From positions 1-40,289 of the forward strand of contig JAJTYR010000030.1 of the NCBI GenBank assembly GCA_021463505.1: DNA of 40,289 nt. Direction: 5' to 3'. Positions 8,146-16,407 of this stretch are shown here, in pieces (the stretch's first letter is position 1; each line of letters opens with the position of its first letter). The translations under genes were made by a program, and so were the position numbers. The DNA comes from Burkholderiaceae bacterium. Its GTDB lineage: Bacteria > Pseudomonadota > Gammaproteobacteria > Burkholderiales > Burkholderiaceae_E. The notes beneath the pieces are model-generated. The model saw only the letters and a program-made list of their open reading frames with translations. It searched no databases and was not told where the DNA came from.

Positions 8146-8424
8146 TCAGCGCATCCCCTTGCCGAGCATCTGCGGGATGTCGTCCAGCGGATTGCCGTCG
8201 CGGTTCAGGTCGAGCATCGACGCGAGTCCGCCCAGGCCGCCCAGCGCGCCGCTCACACCGCCGGTGCCGCTCGCCTGTCCGCCGACGAGCAGGCCTTCGA
8301 GCAGGGTGTCCAGCCCACCGCCCTGCGGCGTCGCCTGCGTGGCGGCCTGCGATTCGTCGACGCCGAGTTCGCGCGCCATCGCTTGCAGGCCGCCCGCCCG
8401 GGAGATGATGTCGGTGAGTTGCAT
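8146..8424 (-). CDS. Short DUF937/YidB-like protein
   Basis: A 92-residue protein with an N-terminal helix (LTDIISRAGGLQAMARELGVDE), a Gly-rich middle and a C-terminal MLDLNRDGNPLDDIPQMLGK. The last stretch is the repeated D-x-x-x-D-G-N-P-LDDI motif typical of DUF937/YidB-like proteins. No signal peptide or membrane segment is visible. The family's function is unknown. It lies 22 bases after the stop of the DUF2853 gene on the same strand, so the two may be co-transcribed. The ribosome-binding site is weak. Confidence 0.75.
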   Translation of the reverse strand: MQLTDIISRAGGLQAMARELGVDESQAATQATPQGGGLDTLLEGLLVGGQASGTGGVSGALGGLGGLASMLDLNRDGNPLDDIPQMLGKGMR

Positions 8425-8446
8425 GCGGATGCGGGTAACGGGGAGA

Positions 8447-8758
8447 TCAGCCGAGCTTGCCCAGCGTGCCGGTGGCTTCGGCGAGCAGGTAGTAGAACGT
8501 GACGCGGCTCTTGCGCCGCTCGTCCTTCATCTTCGCCACCACCGTCTTGATGCCGGCGTCGGCCGCTGCGGCGTCGAGTCCGAGCTTCTTCGCCGCAAAC
8601 CCGTCACGCACGGTGGCCAGTTCGTCCGGATCGGAAGCCGAGACGAGTGACGAGTCGGCGTTGCGAAGCGCAATGCCGCAGTAGTTCACGATCGTCTTGA
8701 TCGCGGCGTCGTTGACATTGGCGGTGTACTTCCTGATGTCGGCTGCGTAGTCGCTCAT
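8447..8758 (-). CDS. DUF2853 family protein
   Basis: A 103-residue helical protein that matches the DUF2853 pattern: an opening MSDYAADIRKY, a centre IALRNADSSLVSASDPDEL, and the RDGFAAKKLGL segment. It has no membrane segment or signal peptide. The family is small and cytosolic and of unknown function. I chose the start at 8758 because GGAG lies about eight bases upstream and because family members begin with MSDY; a longer reading to 8863 would add 35 residues without similarity. It is the first of two small genes read toward the GST gene. Confidence 0.85.
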   Translation of the reverse strand: MSDYAADIRKYTANVNDAAIKTIVNYCGIALRNADSSLVSASDPDELATVRDGFAAKKLGLDAAAADAGIKTVVAKMKDERRKSRVTFYYLLAEATGTLGKLG

Positions 8759-8801
8759 GCGTGGTCTCCAGTCGGGATGAACCGGGTGGGGTGAGCGCTC
8801 A

Positions 8802-9317
8802 TCATACTTCAACGGTCCAGGCGCCTCCCGGGACGCCGATGACCTCGCAATCGACATCGGCACCGCGCCGCTCGATCACCGCGAAGTCGCCGTCGGCGAG
8901 CGCCAGCAACGGGTGGTGCCAGACGCCGCGGCGCAAGGTCACGCCGCAATCGCCGCTGACGCGAAACGCCGCGATGGTTTCGACGTCGGGTCCGGACTCT
9001 CCCAGTGCCGCAACCACGACGAACGGCGTGTCGCCGAGCGGCAGGAAGGTCTGGCTGCCGAGACGGTGCCGCTCGAGTTCGCGCACCTCGAGTGGCAGGT
9101 GCGCCGCGCGCGCGCGAAACACGCTCAGCGAAGGGCGCCCCGCGTCGCCCAACACGTCGGGTTCGGGCATCTCCACCCTCACCGAGGTACCGGCATTGAT
9201 GCTGTGCCCGTCGCGACCGGCGCTCGTCACCAGGTCGCCGTACGGCGCGAACGACGCGGCGCTTACCGGTTGCAGCACGAGCCTGCGCGTGCCGCTCAGA
9301 AATTGATCCCCAGCCAT
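8802..9317 (-). CDS. allA: Ureidoglycolate lyase (AllA-like)
   Basis: A 171-residue protein of the AllA family, which splits ureidoglycolate to glyoxylate and urea. The family's opening (VLQPVSAASFAPYGDLVTSAG), the INAGTS segment, the PFVVVAALGESGPD stretch and the RGVWHHPLLALADGDFAVIER cupin-like core are all present, including the paired histidines. E. coli AllA is about 160 residues. It is the last gene of the amidase/ABC importer operon, and its start overlaps the end of the second ATPase gene by 22 bases, so translation is coupled. Its presence suggests that the imported compound is a ureide or is broken down to ureidoglycolate. The exact substrate is not shown. Confidence 0.85.
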   Translation of the reverse strand: MAGDQFLSGTRRLVLQPVSAASFAPYGDLVTSAGRDGHSINAGTSVRVEMPEPDVLGDAGRPSLSVFRARAAHLPLEVRELERHRLGSQTFLPLGDTPFVVVAALGESGPDVETIAAFRVSGDCGVTLRRGVWHHPLLALADGDFAVIERRGADVDCEVIGVPGGAWTVEV

Positions 9318-10030
9318 TCGCGCACCTGTGCGTGCAGGTCGCCGGAGAAATCCTCCGGCGTGCCTTCGGCGGTGATTTCGCCCAGGCTCATCACGTAGAT
9401 GTGGTCGGACATCGCCACGACGCGACGCACGTTGTGGTCGACCAGCAGGATGCCCATGCCGGATTTCGCGAAGGCGTCGATCCACTGGAAGACCTCGGCG
9501 GCCACCCGCGGCGCGAGGCCGATGCTCGGCTCGTCGATCAGGCAGACCTTCGGCTGCACCATGTAGGCCTTGGCGAATTCGAGCGATTTCTGCTGGCCGC
9601 CCGAGAGATCACCCGCCTGCGCCGAGAGCTTCTCCTTCAGGACCGGGAAGCGTTCGAGCGCATCGGCGTAGCGCTGCCCGAGCACGGTGCCGAACTGCCG
9701 GCGCCGGCCTTCGAGGGCGAGGCGCAGGTTTTCGGCCACCGTCATGTACGGAAACAGGCTCGATTCCTGCGGGATGTACCACAGCCCGTCGTCGATCATC
9801 GTGTGCGCGGCCTTGCCCGAGATGTCGCGCCCGGCCAGCGTGACCCGACCCGACTTGGGGCGCAGGAAGCCGCACAGGGTCTTCATCAGCGTGGACTTGC
9901 CGGCGCCGTTCAGGCCGATCAGGCCGCTGATGCGCCCGGCGCGCACCGCGAGCGAGACGTCGCGCAGCACGTCGATGTCGCCGAGGTAGCCGGCGGTGAC
10001 GCCCTCCATCGCCAGCAGGACGTCAGCCAT
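9296..10030 (-). CDS. LivF-type ABC transporter ATP-binding protein
   Basis: A 244-residue ABC ATPase with Walker A (GLNGAGKST), a Q-loop region (WYIPQESSLFPYMTV), the signature LSGGQQ, Walker B (VCLIDEPSIGLAP) and the switch histidine (LLVDHNVRR). The short form and the DEPSIGLAP run are typical of LivF, the second ATPase of branched-chain amino acid, amide or urea type importers. It pairs with the LivG-type ATPase upstream; the two genes overlap by eight bases. It works on the cytoplasmic side of the membrane under the two permeases. The operon context (amidase, AllA) points to an amide or ureide rather than leucine. Confidence 0.93.
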   Translation of the reverse strand: MADVLLAMEGVTAGYLGDIDVLRDVSLAVRAGRISGLIGLNGAGKSTLMKTLCGFLRPKSGRVTLAGRDISGKAAHTMIDDGLWYIPQESSLFPYMTVAENLRLALEGRRRQFGTVLGQRYADALERFPVLKEKLSAQAGDLSGGQQKSLEFAKAYMVQPKVCLIDEPSIGLAPRVAAEVFQWIDAFAKSGMGILLVDHNVRRVVAMSDHIYVMSLGEITAEGTPEDFSGDLHAQVREWLGINF

Positions 10031-10769
10031 GCGCCGGCCCCCCGGCGCTGGCGTGCGCCTCCTCGCCGAGGTAGGCCTCGATCACTGCGGGGTCGTTGAG
10101 CACCCGCTGCGTCGGTCCGTCGGCCAGGACCTTGCCCGCGTTCATGCACACCGCGCGCGGGCACAGTTCGACCACCACCGGCATGTCGTGACTCACCAGG
10201 ATGAAGGTCTGGCCGCTTTCGCTGCGACGCCGGATGAATGCCGCCATGGTCTCCTTCATCGTCGGGTGCACCGCGGCGAACGGCTCGTCGAGCAGCGCCA
10301 GGCGCGGCGGCACCATGAAGCAGGCGCCGAATTCGAGCAGCTTCTTCTGGCCGCCCGAGAGCTGCCCGCCGTCGAGGTGCATCACGTGGGCGAGCTTCAG
10401 TTCGTCGAGCAGTTGCAGCGCGCGCTCGCCGGCGCGTGCCTCGTCGAGGCCCATTGCGAGCCCGCAGACGATCAGGTTGTCGAAGGCGCTCACGCGGTTG
10501 AATACGCGCGTCATCTGGAACATCCGCAGGACCCCGAGCCGGGTGAGTTGCGTCGGGTTCAGGCCGAGCACGCTGCGGCCGTCGAGCAGCGCCGCGCCCG
10601 CGTCGGCGCGCATGTGGCCCGACAGGACGTTGAGCAGCGTGGTCTTGCCCGAACCGTTGGGTCCGATCAGGCCGAGCAGTTCGCCCTCGGCAACGTCCAG
10701 TGTGACGCCGTCGACGGCACGCAGGCCGCCGAAGCGCCTGGCGACGCCGCGGATCTGCATCAGCGCCAT
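10023..10769 (-). CDS. LivG-type ABC transporter ATP-binding protein
   Basis: A 248-residue ABC ATPase with Walker A (GPNGSGKTT), signature LSGGQKK, Walker B (LALLDEPFAAVHP) and switch histidine (ILVSHDMPVV). The insert after Walker A and the FQMTRVFNRVSAFDNL segment are LivG-like. The usual LivG signature DEPxAGLxP reads DEPFAAVHP here, a small departure. The start codon shares one base with the stop of the LivM-type permease gene (TGATG), with GGAAG upstream, so the two are translationally coupled. It should form the ATPase heterodimer with the next gene. Confidence 0.93.
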   Translation of the reverse strand: MALMQIRGVARRFGGLRAVDGVTLDVAEGELLGLIGPNGSGKTTLLNVLSGHMRADAGAALLDGRSVLGLNPTQLTRLGVLRMFQMTRVFNRVSAFDNLIVCGLAMGLDEARAGERALQLLDELKLAHVMHLDGGQLSGGQKKLLEFGACFMVPPRLALLDEPFAAVHPTMKETMAAFIRRRSESGQTFILVSHDMPVVVELCPRAVCMNAGKVLADGPTQRVLNDPAVIEAYLGEEAHASAGGPAHG

Positions 10770-11749
10770 CACGCTTCCTTCGCCGCGCCCGGGCTTGCCT
10801 GGCGGCGCCGCGCGACGGCTTCGCGCGCCAGACCCCAGAGCCCTTCGCGGAAGAAGCGGGCGAACACGATCACCAGCAGCGCGAACACGATCATCTGGAC
10901 GTTGCCGACGTCGCGCAGCATCTCCGAGGCCACGTAGACCAGCAATGCGCCGATGAGCGGACCCACCAGCGTACCCATGCCGCCGATGACCACCATCGCG
11001 ATGACGATGCCGGTCTGCGCGATCAGCCCCAGTTCCGGGCTCACCAGTTGCGCGAAGGTGCCGTACAGGCCGCCGGCGAAACCGCAGATGGCGCAACTGG
11101 CCAGGAACGCCCAGGTCCTGGCGCGCACCACGTCGATGCCGCGGCTTGCCGCGCCGATCTCGTCGTCGCGAATCGCCAGCAGGAAGCGGCCGATCGGAGA
11201 ACGCAGCATGCAGAACACGCCGATCGTCACCGCGGAGAGCGCCGCCACGAACACGTAGTAGTAGCCGATGCGGCTGTCGGTGAGCCCGGGCACGTTCAAT
11301 CCCTGGTCGCCGCGCGTGAAATCGATCGAGTTGTAGATCACCAGCCGCGCGATCTCGGCGAACGAAAGCGTGGTCAGCGCGAGGTACGGGCCGGAGAGGC
11401 GCAGCACGATGCGGCCCAGCACCAGCCCGATCAGGCCCGGGACGACGATCGACATCGGCAGCCCGATCCACAGCGGCACCTTCCAGTGCCAGGCGAGCAG
11501 GCCGGTGGTGTAGGCGCCGAGCATCGCGAAAGCCGCGGGCGCCAGCGAGAACTGCCCGGCATAGCCGGCGAGCAGGTTCCAGCCGCACGACAGCATCGCG
11601 AAGTACATGCTGACGATCAGCACTCCGAGCCAGTACGGCGAGGAGATCGCCAGCGGCAGCAAGGCGAGCAGCGCGAGCACCGCGAGCGACAGACGCATCT
11701 CGTGCGTCAGCTTGCTGCGCAGGAAGTTCGGGTGGCTGGGGACGCCCAT
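10769..11749 (-). CDS. LivM-type ABC transporter permease
   Basis: A 326-residue inner-membrane permease with eight to ten hydrophobic helices. The LivM hallmarks are visible: GWNLLAGYAGQFSLAPAAF early on, the LALTTLSFAEIARL stretch in the middle, and VVIGGMGTLVGPLIGALL near the end. The cytoplasmic EAA-like loop lies around RDDEIGAASRGIDVVRAR. The extra N-terminal 20 residues (MGVPSHPNF...) precede the first helix. It sits four bases after the LivH-type gene and forms the second half of the translocation channel. Confidence 0.93.
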   Translation of the reverse strand: MGVPSHPNFLRSKLTHEMRLSLAVLALLALLPLAISSPYWLGVLIVSMYFAMLSCGWNLLAGYAGQFSLAPAAFAMLGAYTTGLLAWHWKVPLWIGLPMSIVVPGLIGLVLGRIVLRLSGPYLALTTLSFAEIARLVIYNSIDFTRGDQGLNVPGLTDSRIGYYYVFVAALSAVTIGVFCMLRSPIGRFLLAIRDDEIGAASRGIDVVRARTWAFLASCAICGFAGGLYGTFAQLVSPELGLIAQTGIVIAMVVIGGMGTLVGPLIGALLVYVASEMLRDVGNVQMIVFALLVIVFARFFREGLWGLAREAVARRRQASPGAAKEA

Positions 11750-11753
11750 CGTT

Positions 11754-12644
11754 TCAGACCTCGCGCGCGCGTTCGCCGAACAGCCCCTGTGGGCGCAACA
11801 GCAGGACCAGGATCAGCAGCGCCAGCCCGAAGGTGTCGCGGTAGTCGTACGACAGGTAGACCGCGCCGAAACTCTCGAGAACGCCCAGCGCGAGCGCGGC
11901 GACGATGCTGCCCGGGATCGAGCCCATCCCCCCGATGACGACGATCACGTACGACTTGACCGCGGGAAAGATGCCGACGTCGGGCGCCGGATTGATGACC
12001 GGCGCGAGCAGCGCGCCGGCCAGCGCCGCCAGCACGCCCGAGGCCATGAAGATGATGCTGCTCGCGCGCGCGGTGTCGATGCCGGCGATCGATGCGCCGA
12101 GCCGATTCTGCGCCACCGCCTGCACCTGGCGCCCCCACAGCGAGCGCTTGATGAACAGCGCCAGCCCCGCCAGAAGCACGATCGCCACGCCGGCGGTGAT
12201 CAGTTTCTGTCCACTCGCCATGAAGGGCCCGATCGACATCCGGGTCACCTCGGACAGGGACGGGCCGCGCATCGGGTAGGGTCCGACGATCTTGTCGACG
12301 AGGTTGATCAGCAGCAGCGACAACCCGAAGGTGACGACCACCGCGTATTCGTCCTTCATCAGCGCCCACGACCCGTAGCCGGCGTACAGCGGGCGCATCA
12401 GCCAGCGCTCGGTGGCCCAGCCGAGCAGCGCGCCCGAGGCGGCAGCGACCGGCAGCGCGAGCCACGGCGACACGCCGAGCGCGAGCGACACCAGCGTATA
12501 GGTGTAGGCGCCGACCATGTAGAACTCGCCGTGCGCGAAGTTCACGACCTTCAGGATGCCGAAGATCATCGTGAGGCCCACCGCCATCAGCGCGTAGAAC
12601 AGGCCGATGACCAGGCCGTTGACGAAGAGGTCCAGAGCGAGCAA
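11754..12644 (-). CDS. LivH-type ABC transporter permease
   Basis: A 296-residue inner-membrane permease. It opens with the LivH/UrtB-like NGLVIGLFYALMAVGLTMIFG and NFAHGEFYMVGAY, continues with several helices, and ends with VVIGGMGSIPGSIVAAL and the RPQGLFGE tail common to this family. The start at 12644 is a TTG; no upstream ATG is in frame, and the family N terminus begins there. It follows the binding-protein gene after a 110-base gap that contains a strong hairpin, a common way to keep permease levels below those of the binding protein. Confidence 0.92.
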   Translation of the reverse strand: MLALDLFVNGLVIGLFYALMAVGLTMIFGILKVVNFAHGEFYMVGAYTYTLVSLALGVSPWLALPVAAASGALLGWATERWLMRPLYAGYGSWALMKDEYAVVVTFGLSLLLINLVDKIVGPYPMRGPSLSEVTRMSIGPFMASGQKLITAGVAIVLLAGLALFIKRSLWGRQVQAVAQNRLGASIAGIDTARASSIIFMASGVLAALAGALLAPVINPAPDVGIFPAVKSYVIVVIGGMGSIPGSIVAALALGVLESFGAVYLSYDYRDTFGLALLILVLLLRPQGLFGERAREV

Positions 12645-12725
12645 TCGAGTCTCCGCGTCGCGCCGCGGAGCGATCCGCGGCGCGACCTGTGCTGCACCAC
12701 CGGCCGCGAACGGATCCCGCGGCCG

Positions 12726-12748
12726 GGCCGGCCGTCAACGGGCCGGCC
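12726..12748 (-). promoter_or_regulatory. Intercistronic hairpin after the binding-protein gene
   Basis: Two copies of the self-complementary GGCCGGCC separated by seven bases form a perfect 8-bp stem immediately downstream of the binding-protein stop and before the first permease gene. Such stems often stabilise the upstream mRNA or cause partial termination, giving more binding protein than permease. No T-run follows, so it is not a full intrinsic terminator. Confidence 0.45.
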
Positions 12749-12754
12749 TGGTCG

Positions 12755-13966
12755 TCACCTGGCCGGCTTCAGGACCTTGTCGATCTGCAGAGGCTGGCCG
12801 GGCACCTGGATCAGCGTGGTCTTGCTGACCGGCTGGTTCACCTCGGTCAGCTGGTAGGTGACGTAGGGAATGTCGACCCACTGCTGGTACTTGTAGCCCG
12901 CTTCCTGCGAGAACGAGAACTTGCCGCGCGCGCCTTCGAACTGCATGCCCTGCAGCGTCTTGACGATGGCTGCGCCGTCGGTCGACTTCGCCTGTTCGAT
13001 GGCGCGCGCGATCAGCAGCACCGAATCGGCGGCCTGGAAGATCAGCCGGTTCGGCTCGGTCTTCGCCTGCTTCTGGTAGATCTCGCCGATCTCCTTGCCC
13101 AGCGCGGGCATCGGCATCGCCGGGTGATACAGGCCGAAGGCCAGCATGTATTTGCCGGCGTCCTTCACGTTCTGCCAGAAGTCGGGATAGTCGGCGATGC
13201 CGGCGCCGTCGTAGAACGCGGTTTTCGCACTCGGGGCGACCCCCTGCTCGTAGAGCTGGTTCATCAGGATGTACGCAGCCGGCGGCAGCATCACGTTGAC
13301 CACCAGGTCGGGTGCGCTGGCGCGCAGCGGCAGCACCGCCGGCGTGAAGTCCTTGCCGGCGCGATCGAGGGCGACGTACTTGTACTGCGTCTGCGGCGCG
13401 AGCTTCTTCAGGAATTCGCCGAGCAGCTTGGCCTGGCCGATGCCGTAGTCGGTGTTCTCGGCGAAGGCGACGACGTTCCTGACCTTCAGCGCGGCGATCG
13501 TCTCGGCCATCGCCGAGGACACGCGGGTGTTGTAGTTGCCCGGGTTGAACACCTCCGGATAGCCCTTGGTGCGCACGTCGTCGGACCAGCAGTTGGTGTT
13601 GACGTACGGCGTCTTGTAGCGGTGCGCGACCTCGATCTCGGCCAGGCACACCGAGCTCTGGTGGCCGCCGGTGACTGCCACCACCTTGTCGCGGGTGATC
13701 AGTTTCTCGGTGGCGGCCCGCCCTTTCTCGGGGATGCCCTGGTTGTCTTCGTAGACGACTTTCAGTGGCCGCCCGAGCACGCCACCCTTGTCGTTGAGCA
13801 TCCTGACGACGATCTCGACGCCGTCCTTCACCTGCGTGCCCTGCACCACCGACCCGGGAGGCGACTGGGCGATGCTCACGCCGATGACGATCGGTTCGGC
13901 CGCGTACGAGGCCGCGGCCAGTGCGGTCGCCGAAGCGGCGAACGCGATCCGGAACAGGTTCTTCAT
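12755..13966 (-). CDS. LivJ/AmiC-type periplasmic substrate-binding protein
   Basis: A 403-residue secreted binding protein of the peripla_BP_6 type. The signal peptide covers residues 1-22 (MKNLFRIAFAASATALAAAS, then YA, cleavage before AEP). The mature part opens with IVIGVSIAQSPPG and holds the typical GVLGRPLKVVYEDNQG, KVVAVTGGHQSSV and NTDYGIGQAKLL segments. It captures the substrate in the periplasm for the LivHMGF-type importer encoded downstream. The start at 13966 has a strong AAGGAG site. It lies 11 bases after the amidase stop, in the same operon. Nothing in the sequence alone fixes the ligand; the nearby amidase and AllA suggest an amide or ureide. Confidence 0.93.
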   Translation of the reverse strand: MKNLFRIAFAASATALAAASYAAEPIVIGVSIAQSPPGSVVQGTQVKDGVEIVVRMLNDKGGVLGRPLKVVYEDNQGIPEKGRAATEKLITRDKVVAVTGGHQSSVCLAEIEVAHRYKTPYVNTNCWSDDVRTKGYPEVFNPGNYNTRVSSAMAETIAALKVRNVVAFAENTDYGIGQAKLLGEFLKKLAPQTQYKYVALDRAGKDFTPAVLPLRASAPDLVVNVMLPPAAYILMNQLYEQGVAPSAKTAFYDGAGIADYPDFWQNVKDAGKYMLAFGLYHPAMPMPALGKEIGEIYQKQAKTEPNRLIFQAADSVLLIARAIEQAKSTDGAAIVKTLQGMQFEGARGKFSFSQEAGYKYQQWVDIPYVTYQLTEVNQPVSKTTLIQVPGQPLQIDKVLKPAR

Positions 13967-13977
13967 GGTCTTCTCCT

Positions 13978-15531
13978 TCAGGGGGTCGTAGCCAGCAGAT
14001 CTTCGAGGCGGGCGGCGACGTTGAGCACCCGCCAGTCGTCGCCGCGCCGGCCCGCGATCTGCACGCCGATCGGCAGGCCGTTGTCCCCGATGCCGCAGGG
14101 CAGCGTCAGCGCGGGCATGCCGGTCAGGTTGAACGGCATGGTGAGCGCGGTGACGGCAGTGTGCAAGGGGATGTCGCGGCCGCCGATGCGCGCCGAGCCG
14201 GCTCCGGACCGAGGCGGCTCGATGCGCAGTGTCGGGGTGACCAGCACGTCGAGTTCGCGCATCGCGACGGCGAACATCGCGGCGAGTGCTGCACGCCCGC
14301 GCTGCGCGCGCACGTACCAGGTAGCGGGAAAGAACTGGCCGATCTCGAGACGCACGCGCACGTCGGCGCCGAGTGTCCCGGGACGTTCGACCAGGCGCTG
14401 CCAGTGCAGTTCGGTGGCTTCGCTGCAAAGCGTGACGAACTGCAGCGCGGCGCTGTGCTCGACGCCGCGCAGGTCGATCGGCACCAGTGTTGCGCCGTCG
14501 TCGCGCATGCGCGCGAGCGCCGCGTGCACCGCGCGCGCCACGTCGTCGGCCAGCGGGTCGAAGAAGTAGTTGTTCGGCACGCCGACGCGCAGTCCGGCGA
14601 GCGGCGCGCGACGGGTGGTGCGTGCCGGCTGGCCGGCCATCACCGAGTACATCAGCGCCGCGTCGGCCACGCTGGCCGCGATCGGGCCGATGTGGTCGAG
14701 GCTCGCCCCGAGCGTTTGTGCACCGTCGCGCGGCACCGCGTCGAAGCTCGGTTTGAAGCCGACCACGCCGCAGCACGATGCGGGCAGCCGGATCGATCCG
14801 GCCGTGTCGGTGCCGATGGCGATGGGGACGATGCCGGCGGCGACCGCAGCGGCCGATCCGCCGCTGGAGCCCCCTGGGGTGTAGCCGGCCCGTCGCGGAT
14901 TGGCGACCCAGCCGTGATGAGGGTTCTCGCTCGTGATGCCGTAGGCGAGCTCGTGCAGATTGGTGGTGCCGACGACCAGCGCGCCGGCCTCGCGCAGGCG
15001 TGCCACGGCCAGCGCATCATGCGCGGCCGGTGCCGGTCTCGGGCCGCCACTGCCGTTCGTCTGCGGGAAGCCGGCGACCAGCATCAGGTCTTTCACTGCG
15101 ATCGGCACCCCCATCAGCGGCAGCGACGCGCCCGCGCGCAGGTGCTGTGCGGCGGTCGCGGCTGCGGTGTCGAGCGTCGCGGGGTCGGCGAGCGTGATGA
15201 ACGCGTTCAGGTCATTCCGGCGCAGGGCTTCGGCCAGCGCTGCCTGTGCGGGCGCCGCGGTGCGCCCGGGCGCGGTGCGGCAGTCGCGCGCGACGGCGGC
15301 GATGCCGGTTGCGTCGCCCGCGACCGGCGTGCCGCCAGCCGCGATACCGGCCGGCGAAGGGGAGAGATAGCCGAGTTCGGGCTCCGGTTGCAGTCCCTCG
15401 AACGCGTTCAGTTCGGGCAGGTTGAGGCGAAGACGGTCGAGCCAGGCGCGGTGCCGGTCAGTGTGCGGGAACCTGCCGAGTCGGGCGATGCCGTCGACGG
15501 CGGACTCGAAACGCTCGAGGAGGTCGTCCAT
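13978..15531 (-). CDS. Amidase signature family hydrolase
   Basis: A 517-residue enzyme of the amidase signature family. The catalytic Ser-cisSer-Lys triad is visible: Lys147 in GVPIAVKDL, the serines of GGSSGGS at about 222-226, and the nucleophile Ser246 in [12 protein letters not shown]. The first 70 or so residues form an extra N-terminal segment before the amidase core; its sequence is loosely like the small helical partner subunits (AtzG/GatC type), so a partner-fusion is possible but unproven. It heads the importer operon, and no signal peptide is seen, so it should hydrolyse an imported amide in the cytoplasm. Product ammonia, and glyoxylate plus urea through AllA, would then serve as nutrients. 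Confidence 0.9.
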   Translation of the reverse strand: MDDLLERFESAVDGIARLGRFPHTDRHRAWLDRLRLNLPELNAFEGLQPEPELGYLSPSPAGIAAGGTPVAGDATGIAAVARDCRTAPGRTAAPAQAALAEALRRNDLNAFITLADPATLDTAAATAAQHLRAGASLPLMGVPIAVKDLMLVAGFPQTNGSGGPRPAPAAHDALAVARLREAGALVVGTTNLHELAYGITSENPHHGWVANPRRAGYTPGGSSGGSAAAVAAGIVPIAIGTDTAGSIRLPASCCGVVGFKPSFDAVPRDGAQTLGASLDHIGPIAASVADAALMYSVMAGQPARTTRRAPLAGLRVGVPNNYFFDPLADDVARAVHAALARMRDDGATLVPIDLRGVEHSAALQFVTLCSEATELHWQRLVERPGTLGADVRVRLEIGQFFPATWYVRAQRGRAALAAMFAVAMRELDVLVTPTLRIEPPRSGAGSARIGGRDIPLHTAVTALTMPFNLTGMPALTLPCGIGDNGLPIGVQIAGRRGDDWRVLNVAARLEDLLATTP

Positions 15532-15596
15532 GGGGTGGGCGGGTGAGGCGCGAGAGCGGTGTCGTGGGATCGGCGGATTCGGCGCCGCTTTCGCGG

Positions 15597-15638
15597 GGTA
15601 TAGTGCTCGCTGTCGAAATGGTCCAACCGGTCAGACCA
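15597..15638. promoter_or_regulatory. Divergent promoter region with GntR/FadR-type operator
   Basis: A 20-bp palindrome at 15619-15638 has arms TGGTC and GACCA around ACCGGT. It contains two overlapping near-matches to the FadR-subfamily consensus TNGTNNNACNA (TGGTCCAACCG and CGGTCAGACCA). Toward the amidase operon, TTGGAC (15626-15621) and TATACC (15602-15597), 18 bases apart, form a plausible promoter whose -35 lies inside the palindrome. Toward the GntR gene, TATAGT at 15599-15604 is a possible -10, with the palindrome just downstream of the start site. Binding would thus repress both directions. Confidence 0.55.
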
Positions 15639-15710
15639 GTAAGCGCGCCATCGTGCCGACATGGCAGCGGCCTGTCAATCGGTGCAACTCCCCGAATCGA
15701 GGACCCCCGG

Positions 15711-16400
15711 ATGAACACCGTCGCGCAGGTCGCCAGGCAGCTTCAGGCCCGGATGCGCGGCAAGGACTGGCGCCACGCGGGCAAGCTCCCGGGCCAGCGC
15801 GAACTGGCCGGCCAGCTTGGGGTGAGCCGTGCCTCGCTGCGCGAAGCGATCGCGATGCTCGAAAGCCTGGGGCTGCTGCGCAGCGAGCCGGGGCGAGGGG
15901 TGTTCATCGTCGGTCACGACGAACGGCGCCCCGCCAGGCCGGACGGGCGTTGGCGCTTCCACGGGCGCTACGCGCTGCGCGACGTCTATCTGGTGCGCAA
16001 CGAACTCGAAGAGCTGGCTGCCGCGATGGCCGCCGGCGCGGTCACTCGGCACGGGATCGCGCGGCTTCGCGCCACGATCGAGCGAATGCGCGTCGCGGCC
16101 GATGCCGGCAACCTGGTGGCGATGTCGGAGGCCGACCGGGTTTTTCACGTCCACATCGTCGAAATCGCCGGCAGCCCGATGCTGCGCGACATCGCGGAGG
16201 GCATCGTCGATGTCGTCGAGAGCAGCCGCCAACTGGCCTTCGCGGACCCGGTGCGGGTGCGCGAGCCGATCGACGAGCACCTGCGGATCGTCGAGGCGCT
16301 GGCCGCGGGAGACCCGAGAGCGGCGCGCAAGGCCATGCGCGCGCACATCTGCAACGCTGCCAGTCGGGTCGGGGTGGTGCTGACGATTCCGGGAGGTTGA
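15711..16400 (+). CDS. GntR-family (FadR/FCD subfamily) transcriptional regulator
   Basis: A 229-residue repressor. The winged helix-turn-helix is at about residues 10-75 (KLPGQRELAGQLGVSRASLR and the wing LGLLRSEPGRGVFI), followed by an FCD ligand-binding domain with its metal-binding side chains seen in EADRVFHVHIVEIAGSP, the IDEHLRIVEAL helix and the final MRAHI. The ATG at 15711 has GAGGA upstream, and the family N terminus starts there. It is transcribed away from the amidase/importer operon across a 179-bp gap that contains a FadR-type palindrome, so it is very likely the operon's local repressor and is induced by the imported compound or its product. Confidence 0.92.
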   Translation: MNTVAQVARQLQARMRGKDWRHAGKLPGQRELAGQLGVSRASLREAIAMLESLGLLRSEPGRGVFIVGHDERRPARPDGRWRFHGRYALRDVYLVRNELEELAAAMAAGAVTRHGIARLRATIERMRVAADAGNLVAMSEADRVFHVHIVEIAGSPMLRDIAEGIVDVVESSRQLAFADPVRVREPIDEHLRIVEALAAGDPRAARKAMRAHICNAASRVGVVLTIPGG

Positions 16401-16407
16401 TCTGGCG

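Noticed and set aside
12719-12754. Full rho-independent terminator after the binding-protein gene.
   Set aside because: The stem is real but lacks a T-run, and the permease genes downstream belong to the same operon; kept only as an intercistronic hairpin.
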